DNA of 64,000 nt, taken from positions 558,001-622,000 of the forward strand of contig BJKQ01000003.1 in assembly GCA_006538405.1 (NCBI GenBank), given 5' to 3'. Positions 1-11,604 of this stretch are shown in pieces. Source of the stretch: Hansfordia pulvinata (taxonomy: Eukaryota > Ascomycota > Sordariomycetes > Xylariales). Under the pieces are notes generated by a model. The model saw only the letters and a list, made by a program, of their open reading frames with translations. It was not told the DNA's origin and did no database searches. Within the stretch, counting starts at the first letter, position 1. Each line of letters opens with the position of its first letter. Both the position numbers and the translations under genes were made by a program.

Positions 1-1
1 A

Positions 2-1187
2 CTGGCAGCAGGCGTCCTCATGGCGCGTCCCGCGTGGACGGCCGCCGTCCCGTCTCCAGATGATGCGGTAGCGGCCCGGGACTATAGCAGCAGCTCTGGC
101 TCCGGCTACGACGACGGCTACCCTATGCCGAGCACGCAGCAGCTGTTCGACATTGGTGTCAAGGCCGACGGTCTGGCGCCCAACGGACCGCTGCCGCCAA
201 AGGTCAGCGCCGCCGGCATCACAAACTTCCAGCTCATCGCCTTCAACGAGCAGTTCGAGGTCGCCTTCTTCTCCTCGCTCATTGCAAACATCACAAACAA
301 CGTCCCCGGGTATGACGGCTCTGGGCTCGGCATTTCGATCGAGAACCTGCTCGAGGTGCTCGAGACCGTCAAAGCTGTGAGTTTCCCATCCCCTCGTAGC
401 AGACGTACAACGGCTGTGACTGACCTCACCGCCACAGCAAGAGGAACTGCACGCCCTCTCCGCGACGCAGCTGCTCCAGCACTTCGGCGCGCCCCTGGTC
501 CCGGAGCCGTGCACGTACAAGTTCCCCTCCACGGACCTGAACTCGGCGCTCTCGCTGGCCGAGACCTTCACGGCCGTGGTCCTCGGCACGCTGCAGGACG
601 CCTCGCAGTCGCTGGCCCAGAACGGCGACGACGCGCCGGTCCGCACCCTGGCGTCCATCATCGGGCAGGAGGGCGAGCAGAACGGCTTCTACCGCTTCGT
701 CCAGAAGGCCCGCCTCAAGCCCTCCGAGAAGCCCTTCCTGACCACCTCCACCGGGTCCTTCGCCTTCTCCGCCCTCCGCCAGATGTTCGTCGCCGAGTGC
801 CCCTTCGACCCCAGCCAGATCCCCATCCCCACCTTCCCGGCCCTGTCGCTCGAGACCCCCGCCGAGCCGCGCGACATGACCCTCACCTTCGCCGCGGACC
901 TGCCCGGAGACCCTTCTTCTTCGTCGCAGCAGCAGCAGCTCTTCGTCACGTACCTCGTCGGCCTCCAGACGCCCATCTCGGTGCCCGTGTCGAACGTCCG
1001 CCCTTCCGGCGCGGCGGGCGGCGGCGGCTGGCTGCTCGACGCCTTCTTCCCCTTCTCCGAGAACGTCATGCAGGGCCTCACCCTGGCGGCCCTGACCAAC
1101 GCCTCCGGCTTCGCGACCGCCGACGACGTGCCCGCGAGCACGCTGGCGGCGCCCGGACTGATCCAGGTGAATGACTCTCTTTCGTAG
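2..1187 (+). CDS. Secreted ferritin-like domain protein (Rds1-like), 5' partial
   Basis: Two coding exons, 2-376 and 438-1187, separated by a 61-nt intron (GTGAGT...CACAG, phase 0). The frame is open to the left edge, and the residues before the first Met at 20 (LAAGV) look like the end of a signal peptide, so the true start is probably outside the window. Ferritin-like helices are visible: an NFQLIAFNEQFEVAFF segment, and after the intron QEELHAL, the E..H pattern of the di-iron helix bundle. The family (ferritin-like, fungal stress-response Rds1 group) is secreted or wall-associated; whether metal is bound is not shown here. The C-terminal half has a Gly-rich loop near 1010-1030. It ends 591 nt from the convergent NLR gene. 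Family assignment is moderately sure, function is inferred. Confidence 0.75.
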
Positions 1188-1778
1188 AGTCTTGGCTGCC
1201 GCCAAGAGGGAAGGTTGATAATACGGTTGCGTGTGCTACACAGGGGCACATTGCTGGCTCCGCCGTCCTTTGGGTGGATAGTTCATTGGTACTCTAGTTG
1301 ATTTCCTGATGGTCACCAAAGTCATATCTTCCCCTGCTGTTGTCAGGATAGTTCCAAGACGCAATATAAAGTCTCAAATGTCGAGCAGAGCGTTCCAGAT
1401 TCTGACTGTTACATACCGCGCGGTGTTCAGGCTATCCCGACTCCACTCGCGTCTCTGTGTGGCCATAATGGCCGTTGAGGTACAATGATCGCCACGAAGA
1501 AGTGACAAGCGCCTTTACTCCGGGGGCTTCATCACCTAACGTCCGAAAGTTACGAGGAATGAGAAGCCCCATACTCGAGAAGCATCGCCCTTGCCTCTCC
1601 TCCAGCCCATGCCAAGGTTGTCACCTCGCTGATGAACCCTTTCCCCTGATTAGCGTCTGTTTCGTCACCAGCTATGTATCCCCTCCACCGCGGCTGTAGA
1701 CGCTGGTGTGCATGGAGTTGTATTCTCTAGTCAGGTTGTCCCGCGCCTAAGAAGAGTCCCGATCATCTCAACCTACAG
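1188..1778. other. Convergent 3' intergenic region, no gene seen
   Basis: This lies between the stop codons of two convergent genes. The open frame at 1475-1699 has no recognisable features. One TACTCGTA octamer lies at 1780-1787, at the right edge, overlapping the last codons of the NLR gene. Confidence 0.5.
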
Positions 1779-4700
1779 TTACTCGTAATAAAGCGTAGCA
1801 GGGGGATCTCTGTAAACACATGTGCACTTGTCCGCACTTTCGGCCGGCAGCTGAGCACCAGTCTGGGCACCCTTTCTGAGGAGAGCTTCCACGATGTCCA
1901 AGTCGCCCTGCCTCATCGCCAGCGTCAACGAAGTGTGCCCGTCTGGCATGACGATGTTGGGATCAGCGCCGTGCTTTAGTAAAGTGTCCGTCACGTAGAA
2001 CTGCCGCGATTGGACGCTCAAAATTAGTGGCGTCTCGCCGTCTGCCGTGGGCGCGTTGCAGGACAGGCCTTTCAGGATGAAATACTGAGTTAGGGCAAGC
2101 TGTCGTTCGAGCTGCGTGGTCTTCTCATCAAGCACAACCTCCAGCAATGACTCTGCGGACGTGTCTTTGGTCTTCTTGGGTTTGATCACCGAGGCTTTGC
2201 ACTTGGCAGCATCCACCTCACGGCCAGGATAGAGTTGGTTCTCCATCCTCAACATATCAGAAAGGAGAGCTGGCCAAATGGGGGCGCTGTGAACGGTACG
2301 CAGCTTCATCTGCAGGGCGAGTTGCGTTTTTCGGCGCTCAACGACGTCTGGGCGTGCCGGCTCCCCGCCGTATCTTGGTGCTGGAGACTGTAAAACGCAT
2401 GACTTGGAGTAGCACCGGCCGACGGTGCGGGCGCTACCTGGATGACCTGCGCTGATGATCAAATGCAGCACATTTGCTCCCCGCAGATGCAGCGCACTTG
2501 CTCCTTGCGGTGAGTCCATAGGCGACGAGTTGGACACCGCACTTCTACCGTCAATGCTTGCACCATGCCGGATAAGCATCGCAGCAACAGTGTACGCTTC
2601 GAATCGCAGTGCCGCTAGTAAAGGGGAGCCTCCACAAGCGCCCACCAGGGATCTGTCACCGAATCTCTTCACAAGGTCATCTCCCAGCCCGTGGTGGTCA
2701 GGATCCGCCCCGTTGGACAATAAGGCTTCAGTCACTCCCGCAAGACCAAGTCGAGCAGCGACAAAAAGTGGCATCTTGGCATCGGCCACCATCTGCGCCG
2801 TGGATCGTTCCGGGGGACAAGATGACATGGCCGCCAAGAGGACGGGGGACTCCGTTGCATTCCATTCCCAGCTTCCATCGTTGAGCGAGGTCCATACAAA
2901 GGCTTCCGTGGCAACAACGAATGTGAATTCTTGAACCTGCCGGTGTAGTGCTGTCAGTCCTTTGGCATCCGCAAGGCCAAGATCGTAGCCGGCATCCAGA
3001 AGAGCTCGTAGAGCCCTCGTGAGCCCAAAGCCTGGGCCATCACCATTAAGAAGGTTTGTACAGCCCTCGAGGAGATGCATCAAGGCGGTCCGCCCGTCAT
3101 CGTCACGTCCATTGACATCTGACCCTCCGAGCACTCTTCTGAAGACAGTCTCTGGGATGCGAGCCCTCCTTGATGCGTACATGAGCGGCGTCATTCCTTT
3201 GTTGCAGGGCTGTTCCAGTAGTCTGCCTGGTGACGACGCCCGGTTCAAGATCGCGAAGAATATGGCTTCAGTGGTGTGATCGTCGTCGGGGTGTTCATTC
3301 ACCTCATCAGAACTTTCAGATCCAGATTCATCGACGACGAGTTGAAGTCGCTCGGGTTGGAGCAACCAGTGCAGCGCGTTGAAGCCATTATAGGAGCGGG
3401 ACTCTGTGCTGGATCCAAGGGACAGAAGGCAAGACACGGCATCGTGTATACGAAAACACGAGGCAACCTGCAGCGCCGTCCTGCCGTCTTCCCACAATGG
3501 AATTACGAGCGATGCGCCTGCGGAAATCAGATAGCGGGAGAAGTCCGGGTGGACGAATCCACCGGCACTCCATAGCATGCCAGCGACTTTGTCCCTGTCA
3601 GTCCTGGCCTCTATCCATTCTCTGATGGCCCAGAACAACTCGGCGCCCCTTGGCGAGGCGGTCGCCTCCATGAAGGCAACAAAGGTGGAGGGATACGGAT
3701 ATCTCCATTCGCGCATCTCGAAGCGAACGTTCCGGAACCGTGTTCGCTTCTCCGGCATGTTGAAGATCATATCGGGAACGGCCGCTATCCATGTCAAGTC
3801 CGCCGAGCTCGCCAGAGCATATCCCAAAGCCTTCACTGCCCCGAGCGCGATGGACCCCCAGATGACTTCTTCATTGGGAATGGGACGAATGCAGTCAGCC
3901 GCAGCGATGTCGCCCTGCTCGACCAGTCTGATGATGCGCCCCATCATTGTGTACTCACTTGCGCATAGAGCAAAGTGCATTGTGTCCAACAAGTAGGTAC
4001 CGTTCGTAGCGGTTGGCCTGAATGCAGTGGGGATAAGCCTGCGTGCGTGCTTCCGATCAGCTTCATATCGTAAAGAGGTGGGGGTCACTTCATCTCACCG
4101 ATTGCTGGACTCGACAAGCCCGCCTCCAAAATACATGTCGAGGGAACTATCAACGGTGAAGACCTTCCCAACGCAGTCTTCATGTAGAAACAGCACTGCG
4201 CCACGTCGAATCTTTTGAGCCTCCCTCCATGGACTTGACCAAGGTATTTCGGGATGCCAGTGGCTGGAGGAAACACTACGGGCGGAGTTTGCGAGGCATA
4301 TCCACCAAGCCCAGAAATGACGCTCACTGACATCAAGAACAATGCTATAAATGTCGCTGCTGAGCATTTGCAAGCCCAGTTGACCAGCCAGTGTCGCATG
4401 TTCCACCCAATTCACTGCGGAATACTCGAACAGGGGTCTTTCAAACTCGAAGTGAATCGGTTCAAAGAAGTCCTTATCACAAGTACCGAAGCTATGGTTA
4501 TGTTAGCACAGCTTGTAGGGTTTCTTGTGGGGTCACCGCGTTTACCTTTTCAAGATCTCGTCTTCGATGGGTTGGAACTGCAGTATACCAAGACAGACCT
4601 CTGCACAAGCAAGATGTGCGAAAGCACTGGATATGCAGCCCTTCCATGAACCCCCGCTAACCCAAGCGAGTGGGTATGACGCTTCTGATGCAAGCACACT

Positions 4701-6097
4701 GCTCAATTGGTTTGCCGAAGTTTGGATGCAGCCTAGAAGGTGCTCTCTGGCGGTCTGGTGGAAGAACCGAACCACGTCATCGACAAAAGTGACGAAAAGC
4801 GAGCATGTTGCCCTCACAATATTCTTGAACTGTACGTCATCGATGATGAGATCAAGCTCGTCGTATGATTTGGGGAGGCCACGCTCAGGACATTGTTCAG
4901 TCAAGGCGTAGATGACTTTGAGCTCTTCCATGTCGATGCTTTGTTTGCAAGCGAGAATGACACAGAAGATCTTGAAGGCATGAGTCTTGTTGCGACTCTT
5001 GTTGAGCATCATGTCGAATTGCGCTCCAAGATTCTGGGGTATTTCAGAGATCAGCCTGTTGATCGTGCGCTCCCCCGCTGCTGGATGAATACCTTCGCGG
5101 TCATCTAGAAGGATGAACGCCATCTTGATGGCCAGAAATGATTTGGTATGGCGATTCTGTTCGAAAAGACCGTCTTCGATCAGGCGTCGGGTTTCTGCTG
5201 GGAGTACATGCTTTATGGTCAAATCGGCAGCCAGGGATTTGATAACCCTCGAATCGCTGGCTGCATGTTCACCTGCTCGCCTGCATAATGTCGGATGTTG
5301 GGTTTAATCTTGGCGGTGGACAGGAGGGCGGCGTAGGGGTGGTGTTCGTCTTGGTAAGGCCTGGAGCTGACACAGAACTTGAGGCTGGACGTGGACCGTT
5401 CTGTAGACGAAAAGAAATCTCGGATGTCCATGATCAATTGTCGTCTTTCGGGAGATGCGCATTCGTCGACAGCATCCAGAATGCAAACGACATCCTGGGC
5501 CGAGTTTCGGCCAATCTTTGTCAGGATGTTCCACATGGCCTCCGTGTTGGACTTGATGCCACTTCCGAGCTCGTCAAAGAGCGGTTTTGCGTAGTACGAC
5601 AGGCTCTCTCTCTGGGTCAGCAGCTGGTGAAGCAAGCAACTCATTGCTTCGCTGTAGCTTGACAACAGCTCATTGTCATCTTTGAAGAAGAAGTAGGCAA
5701 CAAGAGGCGGGCTTTTGGTGGCACTCAGTTCATCTACGAGGGTCCTCATGATGGTGGACTTGCCGCCTCCTGCCTCGGTCGTCAAGAAGAGTAGTTACGG
5801 TCCTCGCTCATTCGAAATGCTGCATACGCAGGGTCATGAAAGAACCAGTCGCCCGTGTCTGGGATGCAGCGCCCGTTTAACTTCTTCTGGAGTCGGAAAT
5901 CCACCTGGCTTTCGAATGCGTCTGCCATGTTCTCGTTGCCTACTCCTCATGGTTTGAGACATGACACAGCAAACATACTGGGCGGGAGTCTCACCTCCAT
6001 GGAAGTGATTATTCAACACAGAGCCATCAGTGAAAGTGTTGCCTGCAACGGCGTTCCGACCTCTGATAGATCCATAGTGTCGGCTCGGATAAGCCAT
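1779..6097 (-). pseudogene. NACHT-ankyrin NLR-like protein, frame-broken
   Basis: STAND-type NLR related to fungal incompatibility and innate-immunity receptors. Exons inferred on the minus strand: 5995-6097, 4546-5939, 4099-4491 and 1779-4038. The introns are 55, 54 and 60 nt; the second has GTAAAC...GCTAACATAACCATAG. The start ATG at 6097 sits in GCCGCCATGG. Order: a 34-residue Asn/Gly/His-rich N-terminus, then KKLNGRC/WFFHDPAY, Walker A GGGKST, Walker B VVCILDAVDECA, a winged-helix-like region, and about ten ankyrin repeats (for example DGETPLILS..., DGHTSLTLA...). Two lesions interrupt the NACHT part. One is an apparent single-base loss near 5794 just before Walker A. The other is an 8-bp tandem duplication at 5269-5284. 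The ankyrin half and splice sites are intact, so this is either a recent pseudogene or (for the first lesion) an assembly error. There is no N-terminal effector domain. Confidence 0.72.
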
Positions 6098-7533
6098 GGC
6101 GGCAAATAGCGTGGAAGGACTAAAGCAAGAGGCGATAGCGCTGCAGGCCTTCCAAGGTATTCATGGAGAGGATGATAAAGCCCAATTGTCCGGCGCAAAC
6201 GACAGTGTGAGGCTCGTGAGCCGTGATGTGTTGTGGTGTGAGATAAGGGGAAGCACGGAGCCTCGAGCTGTGGGGTTAAGCAGGGCGGCCAGCTTGTGGG
6301 CGACAGAAGAGCCGTCTTGCCATGCTCATGATTGGCCAAGAGGCAACGTCGCGGCAGGGTAATGCCAATGGACAAGAACGTGAGGTTACTTCTCAGCCGA
6401 AACCTTAGATAGGTACCCTTAAGTGTCTGGGGCTGGGTCACTGGGGCGGTCGTGTCCGGTTGTGATCGTCGGCCTGGGGGCTTCGTGATTGGGGCCAGGC
6501 CTTCTGCACTCCGCCCGTCAAGGACCTGGCGCCGCTCTTGCATGGTGGCAGCCTTACCATCAGCGACGCCGGCCGACGCGATGAGCCAGGCCACCCTTCG
6601 GCAGAAAGTCAGTACCCTGGTGAGGTTGCATACCTATCTTGGGTACCTGAGGTAGTCCTGTATCGAGGAGGCTGGCGACCATGACTGGACCTCCGTGGAT
6701 CCCTATATGTAGAAATGATGAGATGGAATGGAAGAGAAGAGTCTGGAATGCACATGAAGCAACGGAGATGGGATGAGGCAGGGGCGAGTCGTGCTCGTAT
6801 CTCCTGCCTAACGCCGTTGGCCAGGTCATTGCGTAGGCAGGTACAACCAAAAGACAGTCCGCACAGGTGCGCACCTGCCAGAAGCCACGCGAGCGACAGC
6901 CTGGCACTCGGGGGCTCTGAGGCGGCCATGCGCAGCCTCTGGCCCAAAGCCACCAGAGCCGTGACCGCTGTGCCCGGTGGCGAAGCGAGGGAGCTGGCCA
7001 CATAGTCGTCAAACAGTCCAGAGTTTACCTAAAGCCCGACTCGCGAGTCCATGTTGAACTCGAACACGGTCTCTGTGAAGCTGCTCAATGCCTGTGAAGC
7101 TGCTAAATGCCTGTTCGTTGGCTCCCACGCAACAAGGAAAGGTGCACACACGCCTCATGTGAAGTCTCAAGATGCTTGTCATTATGTCGTAAGAGTACAT
7201 GCTGAACAGTATTCTTACATGCTCAGGGCAGCCCTATACCGAGCAAGACGCCTGTCGCCCACGGGTATGGATGGTATCTGATAAAGGAAATAGTTGAGCG
7301 AGGGGTAGAAGATGGTGGGGTTGGAGGGATGGGGGGAATATGGGAATAGCAAAAAAAAAAACAATAAAAGACAAAAACAGAAACCCTGGTATAACGAATG
7401 CCGAAACCCTGACCATACCAACTCCAAAGTACCGGATACGCCTAAAAGCTGAAATCGGCCCCTTTTTCCTAGTTCTGTTTCGATGAAATGTTTGATTGTG
7501 GTTGAGGCCCGAGAGAGATACCGTTCGCGGGCT
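6098..7533. other. Intergenic, NLR upstream region
   Basis: Holds the presumed promoter of the NLR (minus strand) and the 3' flank of the DysF gene. An 11-nt A run lies near 7351. A long minus-strand open frame (6013-6594) runs through the NLR start without recognisable protein features. I see no RNA gene. Confidence 0.4.
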
Positions 7534-9018
7534 CTAAGCGCCACTCTTGTCGAGGCCCTCGCCGCTTTCTACGGCGCCCTCGGACTGTCCACTCTCAGCC
7601 ATGCCCTTGATGTCGCTCCAGTATTCAAGCCGTCGGACTTCCACGTCCGCGTGCTTGATGGCGCCGGCCAGGTTGTCTGCCTTTCTTTGGCGGGAGGGCG
7701 ATCTCGAGGCCTGCTGCTTCTCTTTTGCGCTGATCGTCGGGCCCCTGTGCTCGTCGTGGAGCTGGGTGAGCCGGCTCAGCAGCAGCTTCCGCGATGCCTG
7801 GAAGACAAAGATGGACATTATCTCGTGCATGAATTCCTCGAGCTGCGCAAGGTCGTCGGTCGAGTGCTTAATGTAGTTCTCCACCGCCTCCATCTTCTCG
7901 CGATCGATGCGACACCTCCTGAGGACGGGCATGAGTTCCTCTGCCGTGCGGAGCTCCTCGGGCATTTGCGCAAACTGCTCGACAATCTCCGCCTGCACCA
8001 GGCGGGAGGCTCGGCGATCGTCCTCCTCGGGGATGGATGCGGGCACGTGGGAGGTGCGCGATAGCTGGCTGTCGCTGGGCTTCTGCGTCAGGTTGCTAGC
8101 CCAACTGGGGGTCCGCAGGTGTTTCCGGCGGGCCGGTGTGACCTGGAAATACTCGGGGTTCATCGAGTGCGGGTCGGCAGGTATGTAGCCGGAGCCCTTC
8201 TTGATGCGCCGGCGGATCCAAGCCCTCCGGCGGACGTATGAGTTCCACCACTTTGGGCCATGCCACGAGAATTTCTTGGAGAACATGAACGAGTATTCCC
8301 AGCCCTCCTTATCGGCCTGGACGGCGTCGTCATGGTTCACGCGCCACGCGGGCCACGCCCACTCCCAGCTGGGGTCGGGAACCTGGGCGGTGTGTATGTC
8401 CGTGGGGCTGGGCTTGTGCGCGAAATTGGTCCAGGCCGGAGGGTCGAGGTTGCCCAGCGCAGCCGAGGAGAATAGGGGGAGGCCGCAGAGGAAGCCCCCG
8501 CGCTGGTTCTCGTAGAGAATATCGATATCCGTCTCTGGCGTCTTTGGCGGGATCGGATAGTGCTGGGAAGTGCGCTGCGGCTTGCCGCATAGACGGGCGA
8601 CGCCGTTTCGAAAGGAGGTGCTGGTGCGCTGCAGTCTTTGAGACCGCGACGGAGCGCCGGGCTCGTCTGGCTTGGAGGGCGAGGCGTCCGATGTGACGCT
8701 GGAAGCCAGGCTGCGGGGGCCCTGGGAGTGGGCGGGTTGCGTCAGGGGGGCCTGGCTGTCTGATGGCTCCAGGGGCTGCTGATCGGGCATTAGTGATGGA
8801 GAGCCGGCGGAAGAGTCGGGGGCGGTCCCGGCGCTGTGCTGGCGGGTGACGGAGGGGCCATCGGCGCCATCGGAAGCGGTGCTATCATCGGCGCCGGCCG
8901 GGCCATTGTTGAGCCGCGCAGGAGAGTGGTCGACCAGGTCAATCTCGTGGTCGATGTCGCTGTCCTTGAGGACTGGGGCGCGACGAGAGCTTCGCATGTG
9001 TGCTCTAGGGTTTGGCAT
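7534..9018 (-). CDS. Dysferlin-domain protein, Mug65/Spo73-like
   Basis: Single-exon gene of 494 aa. Residues 1-150 are Ser/Pro-rich and look disordered. From about 165 comes the conserved core: ILYENQRGGFLCGLPLFSSAALGNLDPPAW, followed by PSWEWAWPAWRVNHDD and WEYSFMFSKKFSWHGPKWWNSYVRRRAWIRRR. The paired Trp-rich DysFN/DysFC signatures identify a dysferlin domain. In yeasts the related proteins Spo73 and Mug65 act in prospore-membrane formation or meiosis; a role in membrane remodelling here is inference. The C-terminal third (about 300-494) is charged and helical, with a possible coiled coil around the EELRTAEELMPVLRRCRIDREKMEAV stretch. No frame break is present. The start at 9018 is the first in-frame Met after upstream non-coding sequence. 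Confidence 0.8.
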   Translation of the reverse strand: MPNPRAHMRSSRRAPVLKDSDIDHEIDLVDHSPARLNNGPAGADDSTASDGADGPSVTRQHSAGTAPDSSAGSPSLMPDQQPLEPSDSQAPLTQPAHSQGPRSLASSVTSDASPSKPDEPGAPSRSQRLQRTSTSFRNGVARLCGKPQRTSQHYPIPPKTPETDIDILYENQRGGFLCGLPLFSSAALGNLDPPAWTNFAHKPSPTDIHTAQVPDPSWEWAWPAWRVNHDDAVQADKEGWEYSFMFSKKFSWHGPKWWNSYVRRRAWIRRRIKKGSGYIPADPHSMNPEYFQVTPARRKHLRTPSWASNLTQKPSDSQLSRTSHVPASIPEEDDRRASRLVQAEIVEQFAQMPEELRTAEELMPVLRRCRIDREKMEAVENYIKHSTDDLAQLEEFMHEIMSIFVFQASRKLLLSRLTQLHDEHRGPTISAKEKQQASRSPSRQRKADNLAGAIKHADVEVRRLEYWSDIKGMAESGQSEGAVESGEGLDKSGA

Positions 9019-10375
9019 GGTGAGGCAGAGGGAGAGGCTTCATCATCGGCGTGCCACGAAGAGACAATGGCGTGCGGGTGGAGAGTGAACCGTGACTGTC
9101 GCGGCTGTGAGGGCTTGCGGGTAATTCTTGGCAGACGAATTACATGATCCGGAAAGAGACGGGGGGCGCCCGGGGGGGAGGGGTGTGTGTTGGCGCAGCG
9201 GCGGTGGCGGGGCGACGACGAAGGAGAGGGGACAGGCAGGACGTGGGGAGGAAGACAAAGCAAAGGTGGACGATGGTGGTGTTGTTGCTGGCCGTGCTGG
9301 CGTACCCGTGGGCGTACGAGGTGAGTTGGGGAGCCCGTCCAGTCCAGAGGGAGGGACGAAGCGAGGCGCCGCACTGTCTCTTTCCCACTCTGCTGAACAG
9401 GGCAAGTGGGTAGTGGCGGTGACGAAAGATGGCCGTCGACGGGCGAGCTAGCCAAGGTAGAGGTAAAGTAGCCGGACGGCGGCGCGGGTGAAGTGAAATT
9501 GCAGCCCCTCACGGACCGGTACGAGTATTTGGTATTGGATTGGACGGGGAACCAAGGGCGCACTGGACGCAGGGCGACACGGGTGAGTGAGGCTAATAGA
9601 TGGGAACGAGGCAGGCAGAGGGAAGAGAGATAGAGGGCCAAAAAAAAAAAAAGGTCTCATAACAATACAGAGGGATGCCACAAGCGGGCGAGTTCCAAGA
9701 GGAAGAGACAGAGGGAAAAACAACAGCATGGACCAGAAGATCGACAATTGGTGAGGCCTCACAGCCAGCCGGGCTCGCGCCGTCAACGGCAGCCGTCGTG
9801 GGTTAGGCGGCCGAGCAGGTGCCACTAATAACTAGCGGATCCGGCTAACCCTGAAGCATCGTGGCGGGCCCATGTACGAGTGCTCGTACATCTCGACTAC
9901 GAGGAGATGCTGCCGGGGGGTGGATGGTGATGATGCTGACGATGACGCTGTCGGTACTCGTCTGCGGTCCAGGGTCTTGTCCTTGTGGCCGGCTGTGGCT
10001 GTCTGCCCTAGAACCTAGGAAGTCCAAGGAGGACAGTACTCGTATGAATCGTTAGGCGAGAGGCTTCTGCAGCTGCCACGCCAGGCCACGGACGAGTGTC
10101 TATGTGATGTGATGCGTTCGAGCGCTTGCAAGGATGTCTGGTCGGCCTTGCGGGAATCGTCCAGAAGGGTGATGCCGACAGCAATGGATGACGAGGGCGC
10201 GCGAGGGAGAAGGAATCTATGATGGCGCCGGGCGACGGCCACTGCGCGCAGACGGGCAACGCTGTCCCCCACCCCAGTGCGCGTCGCGTACCGGTACAAG
10301 ATGGTGCGTTGCAGCGCATAGTGGCCGTCCGGCAAGAACAGGTACAGCTACTTGCAATGACAGCCAGACAGACAG

Positions 10376-10454
<79 letters not shown>

Positions 10455-11400
10455 TAGGTAGGTACTTGAAAATATATGTAGATTATGTAGTAAGAATTGC
10501 TTGGGTAACGAACTGAAAAAGACACTGGAATCTCATTTTGTTTTCCTCGACTCGGGACGATTCTCGCCTGGCACCCAGGGTCCAACCATGATGACCAGGT
10601 TCCAGTCGAGAGGCCCCGGACATGGAGAAAAAAAAACAATTCCCACTCTGCAATGCGACGCGACCGCGGGTTTTTCTTCAGAGAGGGCGAATTGCAGGGA
10701 ACCGTCCCCTTGACGTCATCCCGTCCGCCGGGTTCGCCTCCACACTCAGCCATCCCATGGGTACTAACTGCTCTTAGTAGCAGCCTTGGATGTTTTTTAC
10801 CCGAATGATGGGTACATGTGTACCTTGGCCACACGTTCGTCAACACCATCCTGCCACGAGCCTGCCTCACAAAGGTCGTCTCACGAAACCTCACTATCTC
10901 CCCGCTATCATCGAGCGGCGTTTCGAGTCTCTTGCCCGACGCTCTGCATTTTACTTGTGGGTCATGTGATGAACATGACGCTGAGCACGCGTCTCTGCCC
11001 GCATCGAAGCACCTCCCACCTGCATGAGGACGGCGTAAAGACGCAGCGTCGCCAGGTAAAAAAACATCTGTACACGAAAGATTCAAGCATCCCTTGTTGA
11101 GCGAGCTCAACGTACATGCAGCTTAGAAAGACCCCGCCCGCCCGCCATGAACAAAAAGCAGCTCTCGCCCGGGAGTTCAGGCCCCAATGGTGTTCCGGCT
11201 CCGTCCCCAACCCCAACCGCTCGCTGCCCTTTCCCGCTCCCCCGCCCCACGCGATGCGGCCCTCTCTCCTGCCTCTGACATCCCGCGTCGCCGAACCTGA
11301 CTACCAGCACTCCAGATTCGGAAGTTTCCAGACACACCTAGGCTGCACGGCTAAGCTCGTCGGCTTCTCGACGAGCCGCTCCTTCGAGTCACCAGCATCG
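9019..11400. other. Divergent intergenic region with CAGA microsatellite
   Basis: Lies between the DysF gene (-) and the PPPY microprotein (+). It contains a 12-nt A run near 9640, a near-palindrome TGTACGAG/CTCGTACA at 9873-9890, a TACTCGTA at 10037-10044 and the CAGA tract at 10365-10454. Open frames on both strands are explained by high GC or by the repeat. Confidence 0.5.
10365..10454. repeat. (CAGA)n tetranucleotide microsatellite
   Basis: About 22 copies of CAGA with one A-to-G interruption around 10381. It is intergenic; on the minus strand it translates to monotonous Ser-Val-Cys-Leu, which explains a spurious 297-codon frame there. Confidence 0.97.
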
Positions 11401-11604
11401 ATGGATACCTTCCGGGCCGTGCGCAGCCCGCTGCGCAAGATCTTCCCGGCCACTAGGGTTCACGACGTGGAGGCGCCACCACCATACGGCGCGGAGCCCC
11501 AGGTCGCGACGCCTCCGTTCCTGCTGAGGTTCATTGTCTGCCTCTCCTTCATCCTCACCACGGTCGCGATACTCGGCCTCATCATCTACGCCTTCGTGCA
11601 ATGA
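11401..11604 (+). CDS. Tail-anchored microprotein with PPPY motif
   Basis: A 67-aa frame starting at ATG 11401. The N-terminal part is basic (MDTFRAVRSPLRKIF), followed by EAPPPYGAEP, which contains a PPxY motif. The C-terminal 27 residues are one strongly hydrophobic helix ending a residue or two before the stop, as in tail-anchored proteins. PPxY motifs bind WW domains of Rsp5/Nedd4 ubiquitin ligases in known families, so a role as an Rsp5 adaptor is possible but inferred. An in-frame Met lies upstream at 11254, but the intervening sequence looks like 5' UTR. No family is recognised. Reality of the gene is supported only by the ordered motif-plus-TM design. Confidence 0.5.
   Translation: MDTFRAVRSPLRKIFPATRVHDVEAPPPYGAEPQVATPPFLLRFIVCLSFILTTVAILGLIIYAFVQ

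Noticed and set aside
4039..4545. Stops between the NLR NACHT and ankyrin parts as further lesions
   Set aside because: Both are removed by good GT-AG introns (4492-4545 and 4039-4098) that join the frames exactly.
10217..11110. 297-codon minus-strand open frame
   Set aside because: Its core is the translated CAGA microsatellite (repeating Ser-Val-Cys-Leu); no other protein-like feature.
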